Positions 35,853 to 44,831 are shown, numbered from the stretch's first letter. The stretch is DNA of 64,000 nt from an uncultured Sutterella sp. (GCA_905213905.1 CAJMKD010000002.1:191865-255864); one strand, 5' to 3'. Made by a program: numbers and translations. The notes: a model not told the origin generated them from the letters alone.

Positions 35853-37901
35853 TCAGGCTTCCTTCTCGTCCGACACGATGCCGGTAAGCCGCAGGAGCGC
35901 GTCGATTCGAGGCTTGCGGCCGCGGAAGGCAACGAAGTTTTCCATTGCGTCCCGGCTCGAGCCGCGCTCGAGAATTTCGGTGAGGAAGCGCCGCCCCGTT
36001 TCCGGATTGCGGATTCCTGTCTCTTCGAACGCTTCGAAGCAGTCGCAGGAGAGCACTTCAGACCACTTGTAGCTGTAGTAGCCAGCAGCGTAGCCGCCCG
36101 CAAAGATGTGCGCAAAGCTCTGCGGGAAGCGGTCGTAGTCGGGCGGGAAAACGACGGCGACTTCACGGCGTACAGCAGCAAGAAGCGCTCGGACGTCGTC
36201 TTTTTCCGGGTCAAAAGTCGTGTGCAGCAGCATGTCGAAGAGTGCGAACTCCACCTGACGGACGCAGGCGGCGCCCGCAAGGAAGTTCTTCGCGGCGAGC
36301 ATCTTGTCGAAAAGTTCGTCGGGAAGCGTCTCGCCCGTCTCGACGTGGCAGGAGATGCTTTTGACGACGTCGCGGTCCCAGGCAAAGTTTTCAAGGAACT
36401 GGCTCGGCGTTTCGACGGCGTCCCATTCGACGCCGTTGATGCCGGAGACGCCCGCTTCGGTCTGCGCGGTGAGGAGGTGGTGGAGCGTGTGGCCGAATTC
36501 GTGAAAGAGCGTCGTCACTTCATCGTGCGTGAGCGTGGCGGGCTTGCCGTTCACGGGGGCAGCGAAGTTGCAGACGAGGTACGCCACAGGCGTCACGAGC
36601 CGGCCGTCGCGGATCGTGCGCGTGCGTTCGCCATCCATCCAGGCGCCGGAGCGCTTGCCTTCGCGGGCATAGAGATCTGCGTAGAAATTAGCGATTTTTT
36701 GCCCGTCGCGCCGAACCTCGAAGAACTTGACGTCGGGATGCCAGAGAGAAGCCTCTGCAGGCACGATTTCAATGCCGAAGAGCGTTTCGACGAGCTTAAA
36801 GAGTCCCGCGAATACCGTGGGCTCCGTGAAGTAGCGCTTCACTTCGGCGTCGGAATAGCTGAAGCGCGATTCGCGAAGCTTTTCGCTTGCGTAGGGGCGA
36901 TCCCAGGGTTCGACCTTATCAAGGCCAAGTTCGCTGCGTGCGAATTCGTTGACTTCGCGCACGTCTGCTTCTGCCTTGGACTTGGAGCGCCTGGCGAGGT
37001 CGCGCAGGAATTCGAGCACCGCTTCGGGACTCTCGGCCATCTTGGTCGCGAGCGAAAGTGCAGCGAAGTTCGGAAAGCCGAGGAGCGACGCCTCTTCGCG
37101 GCGCAGCTTCAGGATTTCCGTCATGAGGGGCGTGTTGTCGAAGCGTCCGCCGTCGAATTCGGCTGCACGCGTCGAGAAGGCGCGGTAGAGCGCTTCACGA
37201 ATGCCGCGGTCGTTGCAGTACTTCATGGCGGGCAGATACGACGGGAACTGGAGCGTGATGCGCCAGCCTTCTTTCCCGGCAGCTTTTGCGCTTGCTTCAT
37301 AGAGCGCGAGCGTTTCTTCAGGGATGCCTGCAAGCTTGGCCTTGTCGGTTACGACAAGCTCGAAGGCGTTCGTCGCGTCAAGCAGGTTTTCGCTGAATTT
37401 CTGCGAAGCCTGCGAAAGCGCCTGACCGATTGCCTTGACGCGTTCGCGCTTCGCTTCGGGCAGCGCTGCGCCAGAAAGAACAAAGTCGCGGATTTCGCGC
37501 TTCACGATGCGCTGGCGCACGGCCGAAAGGCTCTTGAAAGCCGGCGAAGCTTCAATAGCGCGGTACTTGGCGAAAAGCGCCTCGTCCTGAGAGAGGCGGA
37601 TGAAGCAATCCGTCACGATCGGGAGCGCTGCGTTATAGGCATCGCGCAGCGCAGGCGTGTCTACGACTGACTGCAGGTGCCCCACCGCACCCCAGGCGCG
37701 GGAAAAGTCGAGCACCGCATTTTCAAGGGGCTCGACGACAGCTTCCCAGGTGGCCGGCGTTTCAGCCGCTGTGGCGCGCGCGAGCGCTGCTTCGAGGCGC
37801 TCGCGCCAGAAGCGAACGGCTTCGGCGACATGTTCGGGCTTGACGGCGGCGTAATCGATAAGGTCGGAGAGATCAAGAAGCGGATTTTTGGATTCGGTCA
37901 T
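35853..37901 (-). CDS. prlC: Oligopeptidase A (M3 family metallopeptidase)
   Basis: Cytoplasmic zinc peptidase that degrades short peptides and cleaved signal peptides. The 682-residue protein has the zinc motif TLFHEFGHTLHHLLT with a downstream Glu (GVEWDAVETPSQFLENF), and the M3 C-terminal FAGGYAAGYYSYKWSEVLSCDCFEAF region. Length is typical for PrlC. Start at ATG 37901 (MTESKNPLLDLSDLIDYAAV) by family alignment; no strong ribosome site. Followed on the minus strand by tRNA-Gly, preceded by folD. Confidence 0.93.
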   Translation of the reverse strand: MTESKNPLLDLSDLIDYAAVKPEHVAEAVRFWRERLEAALARATAAETPATWEAVVEPLENAVLDFSRAWGAVGHLQSVVDTPALRDAYNAALPIVTDCFIRLSQDEALFAKYRAIEASPAFKSLSAVRQRIVKREIRDFVLSGAALPEAKRERVKAIGQALSQASQKFSENLLDATNAFELVVTDKAKLAGIPEETLALYEASAKAAGKEGWRITLQFPSYLPAMKYCNDRGIREALYRAFSTRAAEFDGGRFDNTPLMTEILKLRREEASLLGFPNFAALSLATKMAESPEAVLEFLRDLARRSKSKAEADVREVNEFARSELGLDKVEPWDRPYASEKLRESRFSYSDAEVKRYFTEPTVFAGLFKLVETLFGIEIVPAEASLWHPDVKFFEVRRDGQKIANFYADLYAREGKRSGAWMDGERTRTIRDGRLVTPVAYLVCNFAAPVNGKPATLTHDEVTTLFHEFGHTLHHLLTAQTEAGVSGINGVEWDAVETPSQFLENFAWDRDVVKSISCHVETGETLPDELFDKMLAAKNFLAGAACVRQVEFALFDMLLHTTFDPEKDDVRALLAAVRREVAVVFPPDYDRFPQSFAHIFAGGYAAGYYSYKWSEVLSCDCFEAFEETGIRNPETGRRFLTEILERGSSRDAMENFVAFRGRKPRIDALLRLTGIVSDEKEA

Positions 37902-37983
37902 GGTCGAAACAAAAGATGGAAAGCCAAGGCGAGCCGACAAAAGGCAGGCGTCTCGGCAATGCTAAGGCAAGCGGCCGGCGGCG

Positions 37984-38856
37984 TCAGAGAGCCGAGGCGC
38001 CGGCAAGGCGTCTTCTTGCCGACTCGATGGTATTGGACATCAGCATCGCGATCGTCATGGGGCCGACGCCGCCCGGGACCGGCGTAACAACGCCGGCGAC
38101 GCTGCGCACGTCGGGGGCGACGTCGCCCGTGAGCTTCCCTTCGGGCGTGCGGTTTGTGCCGACGTCGATCACGATCGCGCCGGGCTTCACCATGTCGCGG
38201 GTGACAAGTCCGATCGAGCCCGCGGCAGCGATGATGATGTCGGCGCTTCGCGCAAGGTCGCCGAGGTTCTTCGTGCGGCTGTGCGCGACCGTCACGGTTG
38301 CATGCTTTTCGAGAAGCATGATGGCAAGCGGCTTGCCGACAATATTCGAGCGGCCGATCACAAGGACGTTCGCGCCAGCAGGGTCTGCGCCCGCTTCTTC
38401 GATCAGCCGCAGCACGCCCAGGGGCGTGCATGGACGAAAGCCGAGCGTGCGCTGCCCGGTGAGAAGCGCGCCCGCCGAAAGCATGTGGAAGCCGTCGACG
38501 TCTTTGTCGGGCGAAATGCGGTCGATCACGGCCTGAGACGAAATATGCGCAGGTAGCGGCAGCTGCACGAGGATGCCGTCGATCTTTTCGCTCGCGTTTG
38601 CGCGGTCGATTTTTTCAAGAAGCGCCGCTTCTGTCGTCGACGCGGGCAGGATTTCTTCGAAGCATGCGACGCCCGAGCGCTCGCATGCGCGGGTTTTGTT
38701 GCGGACATAGACAGCGCTTGCCGGATCGTCGCCCACGAGCACGACAAAGAGGCCGGGCTTTCGTCCAAAGCGCGCTTCGAGCGCGGCGGACTTGCGGGCG
38801 AGCTCGCTCTCAAGCGCGGTGGCGATGGCTCTGCCGTCAAGAATGCGGGCCGTCAT
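37984..38856 (-). CDS. folD: Bifunctional methylene-THF dehydrogenase/cyclohydrolase
   Basis: Interconverts 5,10-methylene-, methenyl- and 10-formyl-tetrahydrofolate. The 290-residue product has YVRNKTRACERSG (catalytic Lys), GILVQLPLPAHI, PDKDVDGFH, the NADP loop VIGRSNIVGKPLAIMLLEKHATVTVAHSRT, and PVPGGVGPMTIAMLMSNT. The ATG at 38856 is preceded by GGGGGAGAG; an upstream ATG seven codons earlier is less likely. Upstream of prlC on the same strand with an 82-base gap. Confidence 0.95.
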   Translation of the reverse strand: MTARILDGRAIATALESELARKSAALEARFGRKPGLFVVLVGDDPASAVYVRNKTRACERSGVACFEEILPASTTEAALLEKIDRANASEKIDGILVQLPLPAHISSQAVIDRISPDKDVDGFHMLSAGALLTGQRTLGFRPCTPLGVLRLIEEAGADPAGANVLVIGRSNIVGKPLAIMLLEKHATVTVAHSRTKNLGDLARSADIIIAAAGSIGLVTRDMVKPGAIVIDVGTNRTPEGKLTGDVAPDVRSVAGVVTPVPGGVGPMTIAMLMSNTIESARRRLAGASAL

Positions 38857-39035
38857 TTCTCTCCCCCTGATGTTCAAAGAAGCCGACCGATGCGTGCGAT
38901 GCGGCTAGCGAAAACCCCGATTATAGGCATCAGCGTGGGTGCCGAAATGATCGGACTTCGACCGAGGGCGATTCTGCCGCGGGCGTTGAAAGGCTTTTTC
39001 TTCGGCCAAAACAGTGAACGAATCCCTTTTGCGGC

Positions 39036-39081
39036 AAAAACAACAAGGCGCCGGTCCTTTCGCCAAGGGGGCCGGCGCCTT
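39036..39081 (-). terminator. Terminator of the flavoprotein gene
   Basis: AAGGCGCCGGTCC pairs with GGCCGGCGCCTT (39045-39057/39070-39081) and, read leftward, runs into GTTGTTTTTG. It lies about 60 bases beyond the flavoprotein stop and separates it from folD. Confidence 0.83.
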
Positions 39082-39137
39082 TAGGAATGGTCCGGCCAGC
39101 TTGAACAGACCGGACGCAAAGGATCAAACGGGCGCGA

Positions 39138-40646
39138 TTACTTCTTTTCGCTCAGGATGTGCATCACAGCCATGCGGCCGGAATTGATGGCGAATGAAGA
39201 AGCGGTGCCTTCGCCGACCTTGAGGTCGTACGAGTCGCCGTACATGCCGCCGGCGTCATGGCCGATCGCGTAGAGGCCCGGAATGACATGGCCTTCCTTC
39301 GTGAGGACCTGCAGGTCGGCATTGACTTTCACGCCGTTAAGCGAGGTGAGCGTGTTGAGCTTGCCGCGGACAACATAGAAGGGGCCCGTGGCGACTTCAC
39401 GCAGGTAGTACGGATCCTTCCCGAACTGCTCGTCCTTGCCTTCACGGGCATACTTCGTGATGGCATCGCAAGAGGCTTTCAGAATGGCAGGATCCATGCC
39501 GGCCTTCTTGGCGACTTCCTCAATCGTGTTGCCGATGAAGACGTTGCCCTTCTTTTCATTGGCGGCAAGCAGCGCGTCGAGCTGCGTGGCGTTCTGGCCG
39601 CGCAGGATGAAGTTGCCGCACGGATTGAGATAGCCCTTGCCCTTCGTTTCGATTTCCTTCTTGGTGTTTTCATCGAAGACGATGTAGGTCCATTCGCCCG
39701 AGCGGGCAATGGCGTTGGAAGCCGTCGGCCAGTCGATCGTCAGCTCTTCGTTGAAGAAGCGGTTGCCGGTGCCGTCGACATAGAGCAGGCCCTGACGGAA
39801 GAGCGCGCGGACTTCCTTGTTGGCGCCGTTGCAGATCGCTTCGCCTTCTGCGGGCATGAAGGCGCCGTTGATCATCATCGGGCCAATGTTGTCGCCCACG
39901 GCGCCCACTTCAAAGGCCATGCGGATGCCGTCGCCCGTGCGGCCCGGGGTGCCCACAGGAATCATGTCGATGCCGGTCATTTCCTTGACCATCTCGACGT
40001 TGTAGTTGTAGCCGCCCGTGGCAAGGATGACGTTCTTGGCGTTGATCGTCACTTTTTCGCCCGTCTTGGCGTCCTTGGCGACGACGCCCGTGATGCGGCC
40101 GTCCTTTTCAATGAGCTTTTCGCCCGGGGTGTTGAGCAGCAGCGTGCCGCCCTTTTCCTTAAAGATCTTCACCATGGTCTTCGGCAGCGAACCGGCTTCC
40201 GGATAGAGATGCCAAGTGTGTTCGCTCTTGTCGCGCCAGGCGGTCTTCAGTTCCTTCCAGTGAACGCCATGATCCCAAACCCACTGAATCGTGTCGCCCG
40301 AGAGCTCGATGAACTTCTTCATGAGCGGGGCGTTGATGCGCCAGTGGTGGTAATTGGCCATCGCATTGAAGGCGTCGGTCGTGGTCCACTTCATGCCGGC
40401 CTTTTTCGTCATGAAGCTTTGCACGGCGAAGCTGCCTTCCATGAAGAGGCCTGCGCCGCCCGGATAAGCGTTCTTTTCAATCATGACGGTCTTGAGGCCG
40501 CCCTCGACAGCAGAAACGGCTGCCACCGTGCCGCCTGCACCGGCGCCCACGATGACGAGGTCGGCATCATATGTCTTGTCGGCCCAGGCCGGCAGTGCAA
40601 ATGCAGCGGCGGTGAGCACGGCGGCCATCTTGATCTTGAAGGACAT
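39138..40646 (-). CDS. Secreted FAD-dependent fumarate-reductase-like flavoprotein
   Basis: 502 residues: Sec signal peptide (MSFKIKMAAVLTAAAFALPAWA), then the FAD domain ADLVIVGAGAGGTVAAVSAVEGG and NVILATGGYN, a capping domain, and a C-terminal FAD segment (VIPGLYAIGHDAGGMYGDSYD). It belongs to the flavocytochrome c/urocanate-reductase superfamily but lacks the cytochrome part, so a separate cytochrome must supply electrons in the periplasm. Residues usual for fumarate reduction are not conserved: NRFFNEELTIDWPTAS lacks the catalytic Arg of NEITTRDKAS, and HHTMGG and NRLGG are absent. Substrate therefore unknown; a different organic acid acceptor is my inference. GGAG precedes the ATG. Confidence 0.87.
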   Translation of the reverse strand: MSFKIKMAAVLTAAAFALPAWADKTYDADLVIVGAGAGGTVAAVSAVEGGLKTVMIEKNAYPGGAGLFMEGSFAVQSFMTKKAGMKWTTTDAFNAMANYHHWRINAPLMKKFIELSGDTIQWVWDHGVHWKELKTAWRDKSEHTWHLYPEAGSLPKTMVKIFKEKGGTLLLNTPGEKLIEKDGRITGVVAKDAKTGEKVTINAKNVILATGGYNYNVEMVKEMTGIDMIPVGTPGRTGDGIRMAFEVGAVGDNIGPMMINGAFMPAEGEAICNGANKEVRALFRQGLLYVDGTGNRFFNEELTIDWPTASNAIARSGEWTYIVFDENTKKEIETKGKGYLNPCGNFILRGQNATQLDALLAANEKKGNVFIGNTIEEVAKKAGMDPAILKASCDAITKYAREGKDEQFGKDPYYLREVATGPFYVVRGKLNTLTSLNGVKVNADLQVLTKEGHVIPGLYAIGHDAGGMYGDSYDLKVGEGTASSFAINSGRMAVMHILSEKK

Positions 40647-40747
40647 GAGCTTTTCTCCTTTTGGGTTGGCGCTTCGCGGGAACTTGACTGCTATCCAATC
40701 GAAGCGCGGTTTTCAAAGGGCGGAATCGTCGTTTACGAGAATTGTTC

Positions 40748-40788
40748 AAACGGATTCGACGGGGTTTATTCTCTTGTCGGATCCGTTT
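40748..40788. promoter_or_regulatory. Inverted repeat upstream of the flavoprotein gene
   Basis: AAACGGATTCGAC (40748-40760) and GTCGGATCCGTTT (40776-40788) form a 13-base inverted repeat with one mismatch about 100 bases upstream of the flavoprotein ATG. Without a T-run it looks more like an operator for a dimeric regulator, or an mRNA leader hairpin, than a terminator. Confidence 0.45.
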
Positions 40789-40857
40789 GTCGAAAAGGCT
40801 CATTTGAACCCGCAAGCAGCTGGCGGTTTTCCGAATGCCCTCACAAGCTTCTTTAAT

Positions 40858-42165
40858 GACATGGACCACCCACCTACCCAGTGCTTCACAACGTAGCGCT
40901 GCGCGACAATGGGTGTATGTAAAACCCGTTGGAGGTCCATGTCATGTCAAAGAAGAATACACGCAAAGCGCTGGATACGTCGCTTTCGTACGCCGTCATC
41001 GGCCTCGATCTTGCTAAGGCAGACTGCGCCGTCGCAGCGGTGCCTTGCTCCGATGACGAGCTGGGGCTGATCGACCGCATGGATTACGAGTCGCTGTTTG
41101 AACAAGCAGAAAAGCTTGAGCCGACGCTCTTTGCGATGGAGCCTTGCTGCGGCTACAGTCAGATTTCCCTGCGCCTGCAGAATATGGGGCACGAGGTCAA
41201 GGTCATTTCCGGACACGCGGTCAAGAACTGGATTGCAACGCACAAGTCAAATCAGAAAACCGACCTCAACGATGCAACGGCTTTGGCGAAGCTTGCTCTG
41301 CACGATCATGATCTCCAGCCGATTCGCGTCAAGAACGTTGAGGAGTGCCGGATCGCCAGTGTCCAGGCGATCCGAATCCAACTGCGGACACAGGCTACCA
41401 AATCCTTGGTCTGCTTCAAAAGTCTTTGCCAATGCTGGGGCATTGTGATACCTAGAGGCTGGTTGAGCACAAAGAAGATGACCGACGCAGTTGAGGCTGT
41501 TGAAAAGCTGTTTGGCGCGGAGGTGGCATTGAGCTTAAGGATCCTTATGGATGCCTATAAATTCTCAATGAAGCAGATCAATGAACTCGACAAGCTGCTG
41601 GATGATCTTGTTGAGCGCAACAAACAAGCCAAAACAATAAAAGAGGTTCTGGGCATCGGAACGCAAACTGCAGCACGCCTTGCGGTCACTACTGGCGACA
41701 TTAAACGGTTCCCGACGCCAAGGAGCTAAGTGGCCTATTTTGGCTTGGCTCCTCGAAACATCATTACCGGGCATTCTGGAACGCCAAGCCCCAGCAAGCG
41801 CGGCGCTCTGAAGCCAGTGAGCAGCAGAGGCCAGGGAAAAATTTCCCGCCACGGCGACAGAGTAGCCCGATCTTTCATCATCCAATGCGCAGCTGTGATC
41901 TACATGATGGACTGCAAGGGCATGCTGCCGGAATGTCAGTTGCGGCGGTGGCTTCACGAACAAATCAAGCGTGGAAAGCCGTACGGCAAAATCATCGTTT
42001 CACTTGCAGCCAAGCTGCTGCGGATTGTTTGGGCTTTGCTCACCTACGGGGAAAAATTCGACATTCACAAAGCGGGCGTACCACGCTCGGTGCTTGCGGC
42101 TATGGAAAAGCCCCTTAAGCACGACGCTGCGGCTGAATCTGCCGCGTAGAGGAAGATGACCTCCA
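40858..42165 (+). mobile_element. IS110-family element A (boundaries approximate)
   Basis: The broken transposase at 40944-42149 is flanked by TGGAGGTC (40930-40937) just upstream and GACCTCCA (42158-42165) just downstream, an eight-base subterminal inverted repeat as seen in the IS1111 branch. Upstream, GACATGGACC (40858-40867) is repeated inverted as GGTCCATGTC (40934-40943) directly before the ATG. IS110-family elements make no clear target duplication and lack true terminal repeats, so the real ends cannot be fixed from this sequence. Confidence 0.6.
40944..42149 (+). pseudogene. IS110-family transposase A, interrupted by in-frame stop
   Basis: DEDD-type recombinase. The first part (ATG 40944, GGAGG upstream) has AVIGLDLAKADCAVAAV, FAMEPCCGY and KTDLNDATALAKLA, the RuvC-like acidic residues. 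At 41727-41729 a TAA stop interrupts the conserved block FPTPRS-stop-VAYFGLAPRN; the frame continues without shift to 42149, carrying the C-terminal serine-containing domain. A single base change would restore it. As it stands the catalytic halves are split, so the element is probably dead unless read-through occurs or the intact neighbour acts in trans. Confidence 0.88.
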
Positions 42166-42794
42166 GGCTTAATCGACACGAATGAGAACCCTTTGAAAAG
42201 GCTTATCCCACAGCCATTTGCCTCTAATTGCAGTAATTTGCATTCTCTTTTATTTGGCACGGATAAGACTTCTGAAGTTCATTCTGGCCAGAATGCGCAG
42301 ACACCGCATTCATGAAACAGGTCTAAGAAACGATAATGACCCCACGGTACTGCTAAAGCCACATCTAACCGCAAGGAACACTACAAGTAGTGTCTCTCAA
42401 TGAGTACCTGAGGTCTTTACAAATCTGGAAGTTAAAAAGGAATGACAGAGCCGTTCAAGTAGCGACTGCCTGACGGTTGGATAAGGAGTAGAGATTCGCT
42501 ACTACTCACCAAGCAAGATGTATTCGCCGCCTGGTTGGGAAGGGCTCTGCCCCTCGCGCTTCGCGCTTCACCCCGCGTTCGCCGCCACGTGGCTCGGGAG
42601 GATGGCAGGCGCTTTGCGCCAGCGCATCCTCCACCGCCAAGGCTATGAGCATGCTCTCCGTTGTCAAGCGCTGCGCGCTGGACAACGGCTCTCATGCTCA
42701 AGGCCTCACAGTACAAAGAAAAGGACCTCGCTCGTTGAGATGAACTTGCTTAAGCTTGTTCGTACAAATAACCCTTAACAACAAGGAGGCCCCT
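42150..42794. other. Non-coding stretch between the two IS110-family genes
   Basis: 645 bases without a credible gene. It contains ACACTAC/GTAGTGT (42378-42384/42387-42393), AGTAGCGA/TCGCTACT (42458-42465/42496-42503), and the strong hairpin pair listed separately at 42597-42699. This density of inverted repeats suggests element ends, palindromic insertion targets or a structured RNA. Confidence 0.5.
42597..42699. repeat. Two strong palindromic hairpins upstream of transposase B
   Basis: Hairpin 1: GGAGGATG/CATCCTCC (42597-42604/42625-42632) enclosing GGCGC-TTT-GCGCC. Hairpin 2: GAGCATG/CATGCTC (42647-42653/42693-42699), a symmetric CTCT/CTCT internal loop, CCGTTGTC/GACAACGG (42658-42665/42681-42688), and a GC-rich inner stem AGCGC-TGC-GCGCT. 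A similar hairpin pair occurs downstream of transposase B at 44693-44831. Confidence 0.7.
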
Positions 42795-43829
42795 ATGGCA
42801 CAAGCATACACGCCCTGCGTAGATTCCGCCGAGACCATCGTCGCAGTTGATATCGCAAAGTCCGTATTCCAACTGTACGAAGTCGATCTGCAAACTGGCG
42901 AGGTCTTTGAAACCACCCTCAAGCGCAAGGATTTCAATGATTACTTCCGAAACAAGGCATTATCGATCGTCGTCATGGAAGCCTGTAGTACAGCGAAATT
43001 TTGGGCGCGCAAGATTAAGGAACTCAAACATCAGGTTTTCCTTCTGCCTCCGAAACATGTGAAGCCTTTTGTCCAAGGCTGCAAAAGCGATCGGGCTGAT
43101 GCTCAAGGCATTTATCGAGCCTTTTTCCACGTTCGCCCAATAGTGCGTCCCAATACGATCGAGCTGCAAACTCTCCAATCCATCATTGGCCTTCGACGGC
43201 AAAGCCGGGAAGAGATGACGTGCAAGATGAACTGTATTCGCTCGCATCTAGCTGAATTTGGATTTGACATGCCCAAATCGACAGATGCCTTCTTCAAGGA
43301 AGCTTCGGCACGTATTGGGGAGCTTGAGGAAGAGGTTCACGATGCATTCCTTATCGCTGAGCTGAGAAAGCGCTTCAATGAAGTAGACAAGCTACGCACA
43401 GACCTTATCGCCTTCGATAAGGAATTGAAGCGAAGAGCCGAGGGCGACAAGCGCGGTCAACACTTCTTGACGATGCCAGGCGTTGGACCGCTTATCGCCT
43501 GCGTGATGATGATTATCTTGGCTGATCCTTCCGTATTCGAGAACGGACGACAGGTAGGCGCCTTTCTAGGTTTAGTTCCCGGACATACTGGATCCGGCGG
43601 AAAGATCATCAACGGACGCATTACCAAGCGCGGCAATTCGTATTTCCGCAGCTTGCTTGTCCAAGGAGCTTTGTCTGCTTGCAGACGTCGAAACAAGGAA
43701 CCATGGGTTGAGAAACTGATTCAACGTATGCCGAGAAAGAAAGCGGCAGTTGCTCTTGCGAATCGGATGGTTCGACAAATGTATGCGATGGCAGTTAAGG
43801 ATGAAGATTACACAGTACGTATGATTTGA
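42795..43829 (+). CDS. IS110-family transposase B, intact
   Basis: The 344-residue DEDD recombinase is complete: N-terminal RuvC-like domain with VAVDIAKSVFQLYEVD, VVMEACSTAKFWARK and CKSDRADAQGIYRAF, a coiled-coil middle, and the C-terminal domain MPGVGPLIACVMM, GLVPGHTGSGGKIINGRITKRGNSYFRSLLVQGA carrying the conserved serine. AAGGAGG lies five bases before the ATG. It is only distantly like transposase A, so the two elements arrived separately. IS110-family enzymes recombine circular intermediates guided by an element-encoded RNA; the flanking non-coding DNA is the place to seek it. Element ends were not identified. Confidence 0.93.
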   Translation: MAQAYTPCVDSAETIVAVDIAKSVFQLYEVDLQTGEVFETTLKRKDFNDYFRNKALSIVVMEACSTAKFWARKIKELKHQVFLLPPKHVKPFVQGCKSDRADAQGIYRAFFHVRPIVRPNTIELQTLQSIIGLRRQSREEMTCKMNCIRSHLAEFGFDMPKSTDAFFKEASARIGELEEEVHDAFLIAELRKRFNEVDKLRTDLIAFDKELKRRAEGDKRGQHFLTMPGVGPLIACVMMIILADPSVFENGRQVGAFLGLVPGHTGSGGKIINGRITKRGNSYFRSLLVQGALSACRRRNKEPWVEKLIQRMPRKKAAVALANRMVRQMYAMAVKDEDYTVRMI

Positions 43830-44692
43830 CGTAAATCCATTTAACCTATTGATTTATAGAAAATTTATCCTATAAAACTTGATTCTTTTCTTAGGCGCTG
43901 AGGCACCCAATTTTGATGCATTTACAGGTTTCGCCGACTCTTTTCAAAGGCTGGCACTAATCTAAGTCCTCGAGATTTTTGAGAAATAAAGCAGTTAAGA
44001 GTTCGGCTTCCCATCATGACCACTAGGTCCGGTCTGCTCGCGGAGCATCACTCCCCCAGCAGTCCGGGTAGCCTGGACAAGTAGGTCGAATAAGAAGCTG
44101 CCGCCTCCCAAGAGGGGAATGCATTAAGTGATTGGTCAACGAAGGTGCTTGAAAATAATGGAGGGATGAAGCCGCTACGTTGCGTGAAGCGTTGGGATAC
44201 GTGACTAATCTGACGGCGGTTACTGAGATAAGAGACTACAACCCAAACTCTATACCGTTGCAATGTCTTTCAATTTATGTACGCTCTGCTGGATCGATGA
44301 GATCTAGGGGATTGGTTGCGTACTATCAGAAAACAGAAAATATCAGGTTCCCGGGACAAGAGCTGACACGTTCAAGCAAGTTGAACAGAAAACCTGATTA
44401 GATGTCTTGGGAAAGGCTGCAGCATAGGTAATCCTAAGCACAGCCTATTCCGTCTTTCCGAAGGACTGTTTGGCGTACAGTTTCGTTTGGCCTGATCCTC
44501 AAGGTCGAATAAGAATTTGCCTATTGATTAATGTCAAGAGGCATCGTCCCGGGAACTTGACCCGTGGGGTCATAAGGATTAGTGGAGCGGCCCTCTCGTT
44601 CAGTCGACGGCATGCCTGGAAATGAAACCTCCGCTTGGGAGTTCGCTATGTGGTGCATCTGACAATATTTTTCGGCCGATAGATGGTCGCTA
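43830..44692. other. Unassigned non-coding region downstream of transposase B
   Basis: About 860 bases, AT-rich just after the transposase and then mixed, with stops in all frames and no gene I can support. It holds the exact 14-base direct repeat at 44083 and 44502 (listed separately), and many short inverted repeats. Candidates are the right end and guide-RNA region of element B, and remnants of other inserted DNA. Confidence 0.45.
44083..44515 (+). repeat. Direct repeat AGGTCGAATAAGAA, two copies
   Basis: The 14-base sequence AGGTCGAATAAGAA occurs at 44083-44096 and 44502-44515, 419 bases apart, in the same orientation; similarity continues a little (GCTGCC versus TTTGCC). It could flank a small inserted unit or represent recombination core sites. 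Confidence 0.6.
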
Positions 44693-44831
44693 GGCGGAAT
44701 GCGGTCGACGCTTCGCGCCGCGCGCATCCGCCAAGCTCAAGTTTATCGGCGGCTGCTCCGTCAAGTGCTTCGCGGCATAAAGCCGCCTGCCGCCTTTAGG
44801 CGTCAGGCTATTTATACGCGAAGCACTTGAC
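44693..44831. repeat. Two strong palindromic hairpins downstream of transposase B
   Basis: Hairpin 3: GGCGGAATGCG with CGCATCCGCC (44693-44703/44723-44732). Hairpin 4: a perfect 15-base stem GTCAAGTGCTTCGCG/CGCGAAGCACTTGAC (44760-44774/44817-44831) with inner GCC/GGC pairs. Order and sequence echo the upstream pair: a first stem ending in CGCATCC, then CCAAG, then GCTCTCCGTTGTCAAG (upstream) against GCTGCTCCGTCAAG (here). Beyond it, TTGCCTGAG is repeated at 44838 and 44848. Confidence 0.65.

Noticed and set aside
36108..37670. Long plus-strand open frame opposite prlC
   Set aside because: Antisense to the HEFGH-containing peptidase; no recognisable features of its own.
39258..40856. Long plus-strand open frame opposite the flavoprotein gene
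   Set aside because: Antisense shadow of a gene with clear FAD motifs and signal peptide.
44180..44401. 73-codon plus-strand frame downstream of transposase B
   Set aside because: No ribosome site, no recognisable composition or motif, and it lies in DNA with many stops; not supportable as a gene.
43830..44692. Group II intron remnant
   Set aside because: Considered because of the many short stems and IS context, but no convincing domain V, GUGYG start or reverse transcriptase remnant was found.
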